Assembly (NCBI RefSeq): GCF_050947875.1
Contig: NC_134569.1
Coordinates: 37,237,277-37,301,276, forward strand
Source: Dermacentor variabilis
Lineage: Eukaryota; Arthropoda; Arachnida; Ixodida; Ixodidae
Direction: 5' to 3'
Length of the DNA stretch: 64,000 bases
Position 1 is the stretch's first letter; the number at the start of each line of letters is the position of its first letter. Positions 20,830 through 33,872 of the stretch are shown one piece after another. The position numbers and the translations under genes were made by a program. Under the pieces are notes generated by a model, which worked only from the letters and a program-made list of their open reading frames with translations, was not told the DNA's origin and did not search any database.

Positions 20830-21440
20830 CCCAAATCATGTACGGGTGCGGTGAGCTCGAGCAGGGCAGGGCAGTCTAGGGCGCCACAAGTAGAGGGTTC
20901 TGCGACTGCAAGGGAGACAGACGATGAGACAAGCCCACGAGCATGCACCAGGAGAATCCAGGGTGCACCCAACAGCCCGAGTGGGGAACCAGAGCAGACT
21001 ACACGTGCGCCCGAGTGCCACAGGCGCTGTGACTTGGCTACGGTGCGGTTCAAGTCCGCCTTCAACGACAACGAGTTGCAAGGTTAGACCGTAGGACTTC
21101 TACTACCTGCATCAAATGTTAAGCTAGAGTATCTCGAGTGCAACCGATGCAGTTTGCCTGTGGATGAAACATGGCCACCACTGTCAAGAATAACACTTGT
21201 GAATAAACCGCAACGAGGAGTGGCACCACAATGCTCCACCCCTCACCCAGGTGAGCTGACAGAGCGTGACCGCCGAACTGTGACAATGCTCAAGTCCACA
21301 ATTGGTTTCGAACCGAACCTTCTGACACGGACAGGACGAGGCGACGACACGTTCTGGAAACTAATTGTGCTATATGCACCCAACGAGCTCAGGCAAACAC
21401 TACTGTAATGCTTAAGTCATTGATAAATGCGATTCGCACG
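20830..21440 (+). pseudogene. ORF1-like region of the LINE
   Basis: Upstream of the endonuclease, broken frames read a short polar region, a possible zinc-binding segment with LEYLECNRCSLPVDETWPPL (about 21125-21180), and a block DDTFWKLIVLYAPNELRQTLL (about 21345-21405). This fits a nucleic-acid-binding ORF1 product by position. The sequence itself is only weakly diagnostic. At least one stop (near 21088) interrupts it. Confidence 0.45.
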
Positions 21441-21559
21441 CTTGTGGGCAACTCGTATACGTCAACAGCTCGAAGCGCAGCGCAAGTGTTAAATGCCCTG
21501 AGCCCATTGCGTGCAAATGTTGCGTAAGCAGAATGGCTCTTCGGCTGCCTTCACTCCGT

Positions 21560-23000
21560 GATGAAGTGCGTAGCACGACGATTACGATTATCCAGTGGAA
21601 TGCGAGAGGACTTAAATCAGGGATCTCATGTTTCCGACAATACGTTCTTACCAACCGACGTCCTACAGTGGTAATATGTGAACCAAACGTGTCAAAAGCG
21701 CTAAGGCTCTCTGGGTACGAAGCCTTTATGGCGTAGACGTGCGAGGAATCCAGTAAAGTAATTGTTTACATCCGCACAGAACTAACCTACATTTTCACTC
21801 GGTACAACCTCATAATGGAAATTAATACGTGTGTCTTCGCATTACAAAGACTAAAGTGGCTTTCACCTTTATCGGCACTTGCATCTCCTCATCTGGTCGG
21901 TTCGACGGCTACCAACTGCGAGACATCCTGACAGCGACTACTGGATCCTGGATTATAACTGTTGACATTATTGCTGTAAGAGTTGGGGTCGGGCATGAAT
22001 TAGGTGGCAGCTGGCCCATGCCGTCGTCCGACTCATCCACGCTAAGGACTTTTTTGAAGGGAGGGACTTATTCTCATCGAGAATCAGGAATATGGGATTT
22101 ATTTAAAATATCTGCATGAAGGGTGGAGAACCTTACATTTCATCAGTCTAGCATGACTGAAAAAGAAACCACACCGAACAGCCGACAACGGCTGCTCAAA
22201 AACCCTCTGTCCTCCCTAGATCCCTAGGTGAGTGAAAACTACCGTTCAATCTTTGTCCAATGCGAGCGTCTGAAGTCGTCGTAATCAACCCGCCTTTGAG
22301 GGGGAGGGTTCACACACTCACTTCCGCACTTTGGTTTCACTGAACACACCGAGGGGAGTGGGTCGTCGTAGACAGGGGTTGACACGCTTGACTCAAGCAG
22401 GCGCCTCTTGATCCCAGAACAGACCTTGCAGCTAGCCGCCAAGTCTGTCCAGTGACTGTGATGATTTCTGGGGCCCGTGAGAAAGCACCGCAAAACACCT
22501 TTTTCCAGGAGTTCTCTTGCTCCAAGTAGACCGTGAAGGCGAAAGCGAATCAACTAACAATACTCGGTCCGCCAGACGTGGCTAGACTCGCTGGCGCCGC
22601 TGGCTGTACGCAGAAGGCACATTGTCTGCTTTACAAAGCGAGTCGTCGCAGCGGGCCGGGAAGGGTTCGAAGGTCGCTTCTCCGAAGATCGCTAACACCG
22701 CAGGTCGATCGAAATAACTGCAGCGGGCTGTGAAAGGTTTGCAGGTTAGTACCCCTGCAGGCCGATCGTAACAATGCTCATCATTTGGTTTGGGCAAGCT
22801 TCATAAAAGATTTCAGGGGCCAGAAACTTGTGGAATTTGCTTCCGACAACGAACTCAGCATTACGAACGATGGCAGTCCAACCTACTTGCGTGGCTCGAC
22901 TCATAGCAGTTGTTTAGGTTTGACGTTGGTGTCATGGCATCTAGGTCAAAATCTTCGATGGTTCTCTGGCATTGAGATTCATGGCAATGACTATAGTGTC
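21560..23000 (+). pseudogene. LINE apurinic-type endonuclease, split by a solo LTR
   Basis: The first part reads TITIIQWNARGLKS (about 21577-21618), the usual opening strand and asparagine of this fold, then PTVVICEPN where the catalytic glutamate sits. Next come FTFIGTCISSSGRFDGYQLRDIL and SWIITVDI, corresponding to the GDFN block but altered. After the LTR the frame resumes at about 22778 with HHLVWAS and then ELSITNDGSPTYLRG. The enzyme would nick target DNA to prime reverse transcription. The GDFNAHH motif is split exactly at the insertion, and stops make it inactive. Confidence 0.75.
21975..22773. mobile_element. Solo LTR (799 bp) inside the LINE endonuclease
   Basis: The inserted block starts tgtaagag and ends cgtaaca, so it has TG...CA ends. 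It is flanked by ttgc (21971-21974) and atgc (22774-22777), a 4 bp TSD with one substitution. The LINE reading frame is continuous again once the block is mentally removed, which fixes the boundaries independently. No gag or pol sequence lies inside, so it is most simply a solo LTR left by LTR-LTR recombination of a Ty3/gypsy-type element. It differs in sequence from the LTRs at 33.6 and 39.5 kb. Confidence 0.72.
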
Positions 23001-23619
23001 ACTTACTTAAATATCACGGGGTTTGGAACCTTCTCCTTTTCTACTTCCCGACAAGTAAGGTGGTCAACATATCAGACAAAGGTGGAAGGGGCTTGCAAAG
23101 AACTATTTGCCTGCACCATTGAGGACCTCATTACAAGTCTGCTGGAAGCGTCTACGTACACTTTACATACACAACTAAACGTAAGAATTTCGACATGGAA
23201 CTTGAACGACTTCGAACGATTCGTAGAAGGGCTGAGAGGCGATACAGACGCATCAAGTCAATTCTCGACCTTAGAGTCACTCGACGTATACGAAAGAAAA
23301 TCCAACGTCGTATGGACAGGCTGGAAGAACAACGGTGTAAGATGTTATGCGAATCACTTGACCCCCGCAAACCACTGTCTATCACATTGAGGGGGGTGCA
23401 CGGCCTTGGTTCGTCTACACAACAACGACATTCATTATGCACCCTAGCCCTCCATTAAGGCCACTCGTAGGTTGATATAGCCGAAGAATTCTGTGTGAAG
23501 ATTGCGGGTAGTGTGGTCATCATTAATAGCGAAATTCTGGGTGAGGTGCCTGCGACACGCTACCCAGGATTGAATGTGTTCTTCTTCCTTGAAGAATTGG
23601 ACGCTGCTCTGGCCACATG

Positions 23620-24500
23620 CAGGTGCTCATCGTAGCCAGGACCAGATGCCATCACCTACGCTGCTTTATGCCACCTAGGTGAAGATGGCCGAGGTGGACT
23701 ACTGGAATGTTGCAACCAGTCATGGAATGGTGCCGTCATTCTTGAGCAGTGGAAGTGCAGCCGCCAGATGGCACTCCTAAAACCTGCAAAGTCGCCACTT
23801 GACCTAGCGTCCTACCGACCCATCGCGCGGTCCAGCTGTGTTGGCAAGGTCATGGAAAGAATGGTTCTCACACGCCTAGTGTGGTATCTTGAACACCGCA
23901 ACGTATACCCCAAGGCCATGGCTGGATTAAGAAGACGCCGCTCCTCTGTTAACAACGTCATTGACCTCGTGATGTCTGTGCAACAAAAAGAATACCGCAA
24001 ACGTATATCGGTTGCACTTTTCCTTGATGTGAAAGGCGCCTATGATAATGTAACACATTAGGCCTTCCTTGATGCCCTAGAAAATAATAGAATTGATGGA
24101 TGAATGTTTCGGAGGGTTCGGATTTATCTATTTAAAAGATCCTTTTTTTTGCAAAGTGCGGATGGCCTAACAGCTGACCATTACACTTGCCGAGGCGTCC
24201 CAAAGGGCGGTGTTTTTAGCCCGACTTTGTTCAACCTTGCAATCCTTGGACTTGCCGACCTTGCACCACATAAAGCCAACTTTTCCATATATACTGACGA
24301 CATACGCACATGGGCCTCGGGAGTTACACGTCCCCAGGAGCATGCACGGCTCCAAAAATCAGTGACCCTAACATCGTCGTATCTGCGTGCTCAAGGTCTT
24401 AGCATTTCGACCTAGAAGTCCATAACCTGGTACCCTATATCTATTGACCACCAAACAATTTCATACGCAAAATCTCACCGATTCCTAGGCGTTATTACTG
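23620..24500 (+). pseudogene. LINE reverse transcriptase domain, broken
   Basis: Blocks in order across frameshifts: LLKPAKSPLDLASYRPIA (23774-23827), SVALFLDVKGAYDNV (about 24007-24053, catalytic aspartate in the LDVKGAYD block), RGVPKGGVFSPTLFNLAI (about 24190-24245) and SIYTDDIRTWASG (about 24283-24322), where the usual YADD is YTDD. A thumb segment with the equivalent of YLG follows near 24480 (RFLGVITDKNLSWS in another frame). Frameshifts and stops (24061, 24415) inactivate it. Confidence 0.78.
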
Positions 24501-25079
24501 ACAAAAACCTTTCATGGAGCCTCCACATCTCATACTTAAAGAAGAGGCTTACCTCTGTTGTCCATATACTAAGGTTTCTTGTCGGTAAAACGTGGGGCAC
24601 ATACGTGGCATCTGTGCTTCAACTACACAGGACACTCTTCCTATAGGTACTTGCGATATAGCACACCAGTGCTGTCCAATGCTAACAAAACTAACATCCA
24701 TATCTTTCAAAGCATTCACGGCCAAGCCCTTCGAACATGTCTGGGGCTACCTCGATGTGCTTCAACCGCAGCAACAATCGTCACCGCGAGAGACCACCAA
24801 ATAACGACTTACATAGCTGTCGCTGCACTCCGGGCGTATGTTCAACATATATCCAGAGTCCCTGACCACCATCTCGCTTGCTTGCCTGAGAGAACACCCA
24901 AGGCAACTTTTTCCAGATCAGCTGTGGCTAACCAGCACTCTTTGTTATAGAAATACTCGCCCGCAAAAAGAACGCCATTCCCCCTGTGGTGCTTGAAAAA
25001 GCCTCCTGTGTACCTTGCTGTTCTAGGAATGACGAAGAAGGCTAGCCTGACCACAGCGGCTCTCAAGCAGATCACATTG

Positions 25080-25500
25080 GAACTTTTGCGTTGTTCGTAC
25101 GCTAACCGAATCCATGTTTACGCGAACGGTTCGGTCTTGGAAAGTTCGACGACGCCATTACTATACCATCTCAATCGGTCGTCATCAAGTTTAAGACTTC
25201 ACACGTAACGACATCTACAGGTTTCGAACTGGCCTCTCTTTGCGATGCTGTCGAGTACATAGCAAAAAAATCCCTAGCAAATAGGCAACATTTTGGGATT
25301 CGTAAGAAGTTCTCCAAAGCTTGCGAGGTTTACGACGTGGCAATTATGCACAGCTGGTGTCCCAAATGAACGAAATTTGCCATTGCACTACTGAACGAGG
25401 ACTTGATATACCATTTCAGTGGCTGCCGGGACATTGTGGCATCGTTAGTAATCACCTCGCCGATGACATTGCACGACGTGCCCAGGCTGGAGCACCGACA
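25080..25500 (+). pseudogene. LINE RNase H domain, broken
   Basis: Fragments read HVYANGSVLESSTT (about 25105-25150, the first catalytic block, with the usual aspartate replaced), a central FELASLCDAVEYI-like segment in another frame (about 25215-25260), and IPFQWLPGHCGIVSNHLADDIARRA (25408-25484), with the histidine and final aspartate of the last block. RNase H removes the RNA strand during LINE copying. The first block has lost its aspartate and frames shift, so it is inactive. Confidence 0.75.
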
Positions 25501-25646
25501 CTCCTTATACCTTTATCGAGAGTAGATGCTGCAAGAGAGCTTCGCCCTCTCGCTCTTACCATCACTTTCAGTTACTGGCCTACACCACAGAGCTCTAAAT
25601 GTCGTTCATACAGCCTCGACTCATCAGTGAAATTGAAGTTACCAGC

Positions 25647-25950
25647 AAGGAAGGAAGGAAATCAACTTTATTCAGGTCCTGCAGGCCACGAGAGATTTGG
25701 GCTCTCATGGAGTGGGCGTTTCTCACGACGGAACCGGGAGGTTGAGTTTCTTGGCGGCGTCGTGGACCTGCTGGATGGCCCAGAGTTGGGGAGCGAGTTC
25801 TTCGCTCCGGATTGCTTCTTCAAACTTGCGCTTGTCCGGTTCGGAGTTTATGTGAGCTTGCGAGCACGGCCAGAGTAAATGATATACGTTAAGGGATGTA
25901 TTGCAATTGGTGCAATAAGACTTGTCGTAGACACTGCTGTGTCGGCTGTG
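25647..25950 (-). mobile_element. 3' fragment of another LINE nested in the host LINE
   Basis: On the minus strand it reads a zinc-knuckle-like CTNCNTSLNVYHLLWPC and then FEEAIRSEELAPQLWAIQQVHDAAKKL, the extreme C-terminus of a LINE polymerase. A short 3' UTR with aataaagttgat and a TTCC-type tail follows (25647-25660 on the plus strand). The host LINE frame resumes with GVAFTNSYNYRIRMADSP at about 25952. By comparison with what such proteins usually carry here, roughly 15 host codons may have been lost at the junction. I found no convincing TSD. Confidence 0.68.
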
Positions 25951-25993
25951 GGTAGGAGTAGCATTCACTAACTCCTACAACTATCGTATTAGA

Positions 25994-26251
25994 ATGGCGG
26001 ACTCACCCATGTGCGCTAAGTGCAAGTGTGAAGAGACCATCAGATATCTTCTGTGCCACTGTTCTCGCTTCGATAACCAACGTCAGACTCTCTGGTGTGC
26101 CTTGAATAGACTGGGCGATGGGCCATTTACAGAAGCAAAGGTCTTGGGAGCCTGGCCTCACAGTTCATTAGGCCAGGAAGCCATTCTAGCACTTCTTCAC
26201 TACCTGAAGCCAACAGACTTAAATACCCAACTGTCGACATCCTGCACCTAA
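25994..26251 (+). pseudogene. C-terminal knuckle region of the host LINE
   Basis: Open frame reading MADSPMCAKCKCEETIRYLLC and HCSRFDNQRQTLWCAL, a C-x2-C ... H-x4-C arrangement typical of the polymerase tail in I/R1-group LINEs, then LGAWPHSSLGQEAILALLHYL. The stop at 26249-26251 is followed by the pyrimidine-rich 3' UTR module (26285-26395) and an AATAAA near 26416. The start at 25994 is just the first ATG; the segment is the tail of the long ORF2. Confidence 0.75.
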
Positions 26252-26439
26252 TTGCACGTGAAACTGCGATATAGACTCAGGTTTTCTCGGTCTCTCTTTC
26301 ACTCCCCCTTCTCTCTCCCCACGTGTAGGGTAGCAAACTGGACTCTGGTTAATCTCTCTGCTTTTCCTTCCTCCTTTCTCTCTCTCCCTAAGCATGTGGG
26401 CTTTGTAATGCGCAAATAAATGTCACGTGTGTATTTGCT

Positions 26440-29154
26440 CCCGTCATTCCTGTATAGCCTAGTGCCCGTACACCCTCAGCAGCACTCGCAAGACGTTTCC
26501 CGTACCTCACTGTGGCTGCGTTCCCGATACAAGACTAGGTGAATTGTTTTCTTTTGTCGATAAGCAACCAGTGTTAAAGTGCGGGGTTACACTATACGAA
26601 CGGGATCACCTTCGCTACAGGGAGAGGTGACACCATCGCATAAGCGCCAAGACTGATGGCAAGCAGATAGCCGCTGTGGTCACATCTAAAATTCCACGAT
26701 GACCATCACCAGGAACTCGGCATTACCCCTTGGCGCCGTTGTATAGAGGGGCATTCCTTAAAATGGCTCCCAAATTTATGGTTCCTTTGGAATAATCAAC
26801 GTGGGGTTTAATATCGACGTAAGATATAAATTCAAGACGTTTGTTTTCTAAAGGCTGAGTGTTGGGCCACTAACTAACCATGACAGAGCCTTAGTCGGTT
26901 TTACTGAAAAAATAAAGATATATTAAGTTTCTTTTGAAATCTTCCTTGGTGGTCAGAGCCTGATGGAGAACGCTGACTGGCGATGCAGCATGCAGCAAAT
27001 TGCGCGAATGAAAAGTCTTAATCGCCCTATGAGTCAGCGATACTAACCACATTGCAGGGTCCTGGTCTCGCCAAAGTTTACTATTTGATGAGGGGTTACC
27101 TGAGAGTCTATAACGGCGCCATTTCCAACGCCACTCGACGTGAAACTGCATTCCATCTACGCACACGTGCCGATGGAACTCGAAGCAGCATGAAAGATAT
27201 ATGAAAAACAAAAATAAATAAGAGTGAAAGCAAATGTCATATCCTAACGACGGTTGATGTCGCAGCGCACACGACTGCACTTCGCCGTGTATGAAAAACT
27301 AAGCAGTGTGGGCGCGTCAGTTTTCTTTTGCTCGGAAAATGTTTGTCTTCATTCCAGTCCGTGCGCTTCGGTGAAGCAAGGCACGGAGCTAAAAGCTTCC
27401 GCGCACAAAAAGTACACCGAAGCCCGCATACATGTATACGGCGCACATGTGAAAAAAAAAAGGCAAATAACGAAGTGTGCCGAAGTCGCTGTTGCAAGCA
27501 TTTACGACCCCACGCGCTTCGATCACGAACACTAAGCGGCATAAGTATTAGGACCCTTCGGTGCGAGAAATATATACTCTGCATTCATGTAGCCTCGTGT
27601 ACGAAGCAGTGAATAAGCTATAGAGCGACGTTGCATGTTTAAATGCATCTGATGTTTCGGTCAGGTTTGTTAGAAATGAGAAGAGGGAAAGAAAAAGTAG
27701 GCAGCAGAAAAACAAAACGTGCTGATGTGTACAAAAACTGCGTGTGTTCAATATGCATGACCCGCTTCTTCTCAAAACATGTCATTAGAAACAGCGTAAT
27801 CCGATAGTGCGGTGTCGGGTGTACCGTGCGCTCGGAACGGGTCCTGACGTGTTCCGACAAATTCGGGATATAGAAGAAAAAACTGAATAAAGAAAACATG
27901 TCACGCGAACTTATTTGCTGAAAGTTACAGACAACTTTATAACAGTCTTCAATCTTCTTTCGAGCCTATCGGATTTCCTCGGAGAGACGGGCTGCCTTGA
28001 ATGCGTCCACTCCAATCTGTCTGCTCTTCTTAGCATTTAAGTGCGCATAAGCTAGGATGATTATTATAGCTTTGTCGACTAGCGGTTAGGAGCCAGAGCC
28101 AGACGCTGCATAATTAAAAGTGTTTTTTTCTTGCTTTGCCATTCTTTCAATCGAGGGTACCGCAGAACACAAAGGAATAACGCAAATAAAGCTACTTCTG
28201 TATTAACTGTGGTTTTGGTGTTGTCACTAGCTGGGGTTTCGGTGAAAAGAGCTAGGTAAGACATTCGTGCATGAGACGAAAAAAAAGAAAGATATGACAG
28301 AAAATGAGGTCTAGGAAGAACGGATTTGCTGAATTCCAAAAGGAATATTTATCAAAGTACAAATTAAGAAAGAGTCTGAAAGGGGTTCACAAAAACAAAA
28401 GATATCTAGATAGATAACTTCACTAATTGTTTCTCATCGCGTTTCCTGCATAAAAAAAATGCCGTTTAAGAGTTTTGGAGGCTTTCGTAACGCACTCTAA
28501 CAAAATGTTTAAGCCTTACAACACCCGAGATCTTGGTATCTGACGAAGTTGAAAAGCGTGTTACCTGGACACTAATATTCGTAGCACTACTGACCCGTGT
28601 ACTTGTTTATGTTTTCCGGGGGACCGCTTTTCGCCGTCTGACAACTATTATCGCTCAGCACGGGACGCGCCCGCATGTATCGGAAGCTTCTCGAATTTTA
28701 TTAGTGTTTCAACCCGTTATATGTTGTCACCGAAGCTTGCGTAAACTGATTGCATGTGCAATGGGAATTGTGTTCAGGTTCGCCCAATCACAGAAACGGC
28801 ACAAGTTTGCCCAATGAAATCCTAGTTCGGTCAATCACAGTTTTGCTGCCTTCTTCACCATCACTACGTGGCACTATTTTGTACTGAAGATTCTTTGTCA
28901 TTCGTCGTTCCAATAAGCAGGTACTATTGGCTCGTTTACTTAAGCAACAAATGTAACAAGTTGTCCACTGACAGATTCAAACTGCGAAGCCATTAAAAAC
29001 GACTAATAATGTAGCAGTACTGGCACTGATTCACAAACTGAAGCTATCGGTAAAGTACAATCGAAGCGGATAATTACTTTCGTTTATTTTGCTAATGTAG
29101 AACTATCGTAATTGATTATTTTTGAGCACTTGTTTTTAGACTTAAACATCTCAC
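26440..29154. other. Unassigned 2.7 kb
   Basis: No gene supported; frames stay under about 130 codons and lack domains. I see no clear repeats apart from short A or T runs. Confidence 0.45.
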
Positions 29155-29303
29155 ATAACTCTGTAAACTGACGCAATAGTTCTGCGGAAACCCGCAAGGT
29201 GGAGAGAAGTAATTAATAAAGGGAAAATCAGGCAACCACCCATTCGTAGCAAACGCTACAAAGGAAACCCATGTGATTTTCCCTTTTATAACTCTGTAAA
29301 CTG
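29155..29303. mobile_element. 117 bp hairpin-containing insertion with 16 bp TSD
   Basis: The 16-mer ataactctgtaaactg occurs at 29155-29170 and again at 29288-29303, enclosing 117 bp. The enclosed DNA contains an outer inverted pair, aaagggaaaatca (about 29219-29231) and tgattttcccttt (about 29274-29286), and an inner stem gtagc-aaac-gctac. It has no tRNA-like head. It might be a very short retroelement-mobilised RNA or a MITE; the long TSD favours the former. Confidence 0.6.
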
Positions 29304-30520
29304 TAGCTCACTAAAATACAGCTGTTTTATAGATCATGGACCACTAATGTACGATTATTAAAAGATTGTACGCAGAAATGCGGAACTTGAGAGTAAGATT
29401 GACCAGTGCATCGCAATTTAAAACAAATTTGTAACCATCACTAAGGCATCAAACTTTGAAATCCCCGCGATGGCGCGAACAATGAGGTCCTAGCGCGTGC
29501 TGGTAGTATGAATGGTAACTTATTGTTTATATATTACAGTAATTAAAATAAAACCGCAATAGGAAGCGGAAGAAATTACTACTGACTGCACTGTATCTGA
29601 GTAGTGGAGTCTGCTGACACCTGAACAGCGTTGGGCAGGAGGGAGAAGGGGCATAAAAGCCAAAGGAGAGGGAGAGATGGTAGCAGAAAGGAGAGAGTGT
29701 ATTTGCACTCTGTAAACTAATTAGCGACTGCGGCGTAACGAGCAAGGACCCGAATGGGACAAGTCCACTTCCCTTCGTCTTTTTCATAGAACTTAATCGG
29801 CGCTAGCCGAAAGCGTTCTGCCCCGGCTTGCAGCTGAAAGCCCTGCCGCGGGCCGGTTTATATCGACACTTCAGGTACTATATAATTCTCATACACAGCC
29901 TCATACGCAATTACGTACTCGTAATTTTAACCGTGTGGAAAAAAGTTTAAATGTCTTCGTGCGGCATCAGTTCATGTCATCGCACGCATCTTCTTTTAGC
30001 TAGGCTCGCTATTCTCTCCATAAATTCAATTCAATTATCAATTCGCAATGCAGTAATGCCCGAGGTAACGGTGCTTCACCGTAACGACACAGTGCAATGG
30101 TGAAAGCAGTCGGCTTATATCGTTTTCGAGAGTAAGCTGTAAGGTATATATATGAAAATAAAATCTGGCATGCAGGGGATCGATTAACTGAAGATCGTAT
30201 CTTCGAAATTTAAAAATTCGGGCGCAATTGGTATATTCATAATCATTACTGAAAATGACACATGCTTTCAGACACATTCGCCTAAGTGAAGCTCAATCTC
30301 TGGAACCTTGGACGAAGAACTTTAGTACGCACAAGAACACCAAAGCCCTAACGCACGTATTCAAGGCAACTGCGCCATACGAACGCTGGAGACTATATAC
30401 GTGAGTGAACATTCCTCTGCAGATGTGCGCGCACTGACTATATAGTGGTTCCGAAGGAACCAGGCGTTGCCTTCTGCTACCCTCATGTAAGCACGGCTTA
30501 GCGCCAACACTCGCTCTCTT
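29304..30520. other. No recognisable feature
   Basis: Moderately AT-rich DNA without supportable genes. Several TATA-like sequences occur (for example near 30140) but none with downstream coding support. Confidence 0.4.
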
Positions 30521-30539
30521 TCTCCTTTCGTATCTTTAT

Positions 30540-30630
30540 TTTCCCCGTTTCTACGCCTAGGGTATAGACTACCGGGCTCAACCATGGTTAACCTTCGCCT
30601 CTTCCTTTTCCTCAATCACCTGCTCTCTCT
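30540..30630 (+). repeat. LINE 3' UTR module, plus strand
   Basis: The order cctagggtatagac, ccgggctcaaccatggttaacctt and a CT-rich run parallels the module at 26.3 kb (gtagggtagcaaactgg, ctggttaatctctctgc). No coding sequence precedes it, so this is a severely 5'-truncated copy or a LINE-mobilised derivative. Confidence 0.5.
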
Positions 30631-30694
30631 CACTCTCATTTTCCCTCTTGTTAGGAGCCCGGTTTTCAGCGTAGTAGTCATTCTCCCCCTTCCT

Positions 30695-31865
<1,171 letters not shown>

Positions 31866-31894
31866 GAGACAGCTAGACATGAGTCAGCGAAGTT

Positions 31895-31923
31895 TCGTCG
31901 TCGTCGTCGTCGTCGTCGTCGTC
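31895..31923. repeat. GTC/GAC triplet repeat
   Basis: About nine CGT/GTC triplets. The valine-rich frame through it is a repeat translation. Confidence 0.9.
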
Positions 31924-31929
31924 TTCGTG

Positions 31930-33405
31930 GCGCCGTTTTTTCAATGTCGTAACGTCGTCATCATCTCCACGTCATCGTTGCCATGCGACCGTCTTTGTCG
32001 TTGCCGTTATTTGCCACTGTCACCACATATCGCAGTCATTGTCGTCATTGTCATCGTGATAGTCTTGTACTGTCAACTGGTTTGCGCAGAAATGACTTAG
32101 CATTGCCAAAGATGTCCGAGTCTGTGTCGCTTTATTTATTTTTTCTCGGCAGTGTCACCTTGAAACACTTATTCCAGTACAAATATTCATAAGTATTATG
32201 TCATTTCCATTTCTATTTTAGAAACAATGCTACAATTAGGTTGTGGGATGGATAAATAAAAGCCCGGAAAACATTATCAACCGTCTTCCTTCTATTTTAT
32301 ATCCATGTTTCATGCAATGCATCATTAGTGAGCTTAGCGTTAAAAGGAATGAGAGAGATGGTGTTCCTGACAATGTTTTTTTTTTTTTTCGAAACTCTCG
32401 CTTCCCTTTTTTAATCTGCTCCTCATTGTGTGCCGACAAGAAAATTGGCTGGTGGTTGTGACACAGAAAAAAATGCATTTCTTGTAAAACCAAGACAAAG
32501 AAAGGCCCAAGAACAGGCTGTTCACCTGATGAAGACACTGCTGCTGTCAACTAAAGTGTGTCTTGCTATGTTTTGTGGCAACGCTGTAAGTGCTATGTTT
32601 TCTGGCAACGCTGTAAGTGAGAATGCTGTCTTGAAAAACATCGTCCGCGCGGGAATATTAACCTGGACATCATACACAGTCATCGTAGAATGTTGGGGAC
32701 TGCGCAACTCAACGCGGACACGACGCTTGAAAACCGAGAGGCTTTTCAACTTTCGCCATGTTGCACCGAAATGCCCAGTTTTATTGCAGCTTCATATTTA
32801 TTTTTTTTTTTCCTTGGGGAAGGGGTAGGGGTTCGTTCTTTTGTTCCGACCTCTCAAAAATATTTTTTTCTCGAGGGATGAAATAGAGCTCGATGGTGCA
32901 AGCGCCTTTACTTTCTAGCGCAGACGTTGTCAAGGAAATGAGAAAACAAATGTCCTTGAGAGGTCGTTGCATCTTGATCCCACCGCCATGCTCACTCGGT
33001 AACACGATGTTTTACAGATAGTGAGGCGCCGTATTTTTGTTCGTTGCAGACAACGCGTGATAGCGTCGAGAAGTTGCGCTTCGGCTCTTAAGAATCATGC
33101 TGTTGTGACCGTACATGTCGGTACTGCACGATATTACGTTAGTCATCTTTTTCGAAGGGCAAGAAGAAATAAAAAGGACGAGCACAGGAATCTTTATTGC
33201 AACGTTTTTAAAACTTGATTTCAAATATTCTGTGAGTGGCCTCTGAGATTCTGCTCAGCGGTTTAGCAACACATGCGCGCTTCTCCATCTCGAAGGCCAT
33301 GTACGGACAATTATTGGCTCTGCGTGAAAAGTAACACCATAGGAATCACACGCGGATCTTTTTTTCTCCCTATCGCTCCTAGACAGATGTGCCCATTCCC
33401 GGAGA
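31930..33405. other. Unassigned, one small direct duplication
   Basis: No gene supported. At about 32567-32619 a 27 bp sequence (ctatgttttgtggcaacgctg) is directly duplicated with one or two changes. Poly-T and poly-A runs occur near 32379 and 32800. Confidence 0.45.
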
Positions 33406-33558
33406 GTGCAGATGCAGATTCATTGCATTTTCTTTATTTCCTCAATAGCAGCGGTCGGCTTCTCGCCGTCAGCTTTGCTAGCAGAGGCCTGCGAGATGAT
33501 CAGGGACGAAGAAGAAGGTACGATCTCAAGGACGCCCCAGTGGCGTCGTACAGAAGGC
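33406..33558 (+). other. Possible secreted-peptide reading frame cut by the LTR element
   Basis: An ATG at 33406 opens 51 codons with a hydrophobic segment near the start (IHCIFFISSIAAVGF) followed by small residues, as in a signal peptide. The frame meets the retrotransposon exactly at the 4 bp TSD. On the far side of the element the same phase stays open from 40181 to a TGA at 40274-40276. An 82-codon frame could therefore have existed before insertion. Random frames of this length are common in this window and there is no homology I recognise, so it is only a candidate. Confidence 0.25.
33555..33558. repeat. Left TSD of the integrase-first LTR element
   Basis: aggc, repeated at 40177-40180. 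Length of 4 bp is usual for Ty3/gypsy integrases. Confidence 0.8.
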
Positions 33559-33757
33559 TGTTTGAATCCCACCGATGGCAACGGTTGTTGTGGTCGCACC
33601 GATGGTACGACCTGTTGGGAACTCGGCGCTGACGCCCGTGGTTGCACCTGGGTCGCAAGCCCCAAGGGTAGCGTTGGCCTGGCGGCCTGGGGTACAACTG
33701 GAAGCATCCGAAGGTCCCGGCAAAGCATGAGTCGACTGGTAACAACAAAACAACTTG

Positions 33758-33763
33758 TTTATT
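33758..33763 (-). terminator. Polyadenylation signal in the 3' LTR
   Basis: Sense-strand AATAAA, about 115 bp downstream of the TATA box, suited to ending the genomic RNA within R. An equal motif in the 5' LTR is at 39682-39687. Another AATAAA lies near the very start of U3. Confidence 0.6.
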
Positions 33764-33872
33764 TTAACATCGCAAAGAGTTGGCGGTCAGGTTGACCGAA
33801 GTAGAGAGACGGAAGAGCACTTTACTCAACAGAAGAAATCGGAGCCCTCCTCTTGGCGTCCGGGGGCAGCTG

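Larger units (their letters stand above)
20600..26430 (+). mobile_element. Near full-length but broken RNase H-type LINE with two nested insertions
   Basis: All parts of an I/R1-group LINE occur in order on the plus strand: an ORF1-like region (about 20830-21440), an apurinic-type endonuclease (about 21570-23000), RT (about 23620-24500), RNase H (about 25080-25500) and a C-terminal knuckle (25990-26251). A pyrimidine-rich 3' UTR and an AATAAA at about 26416 follow. Every domain is cut by stops and frameshifts. A solo LTR (21975-22773) sits in the endonuclease and a minus-strand LINE fragment (about 25647-25950) lies between RNase H and the C-terminus, so this LINE predates both. The 5' boundary is uncertain. 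Confidence 0.78.

Noticed and set aside
33406..33795. 129-codon plus-strand frame crossing into the LTR
   Set aside because: Beyond 33558 it translates LTR sequence; only the first 51 codons could be host.
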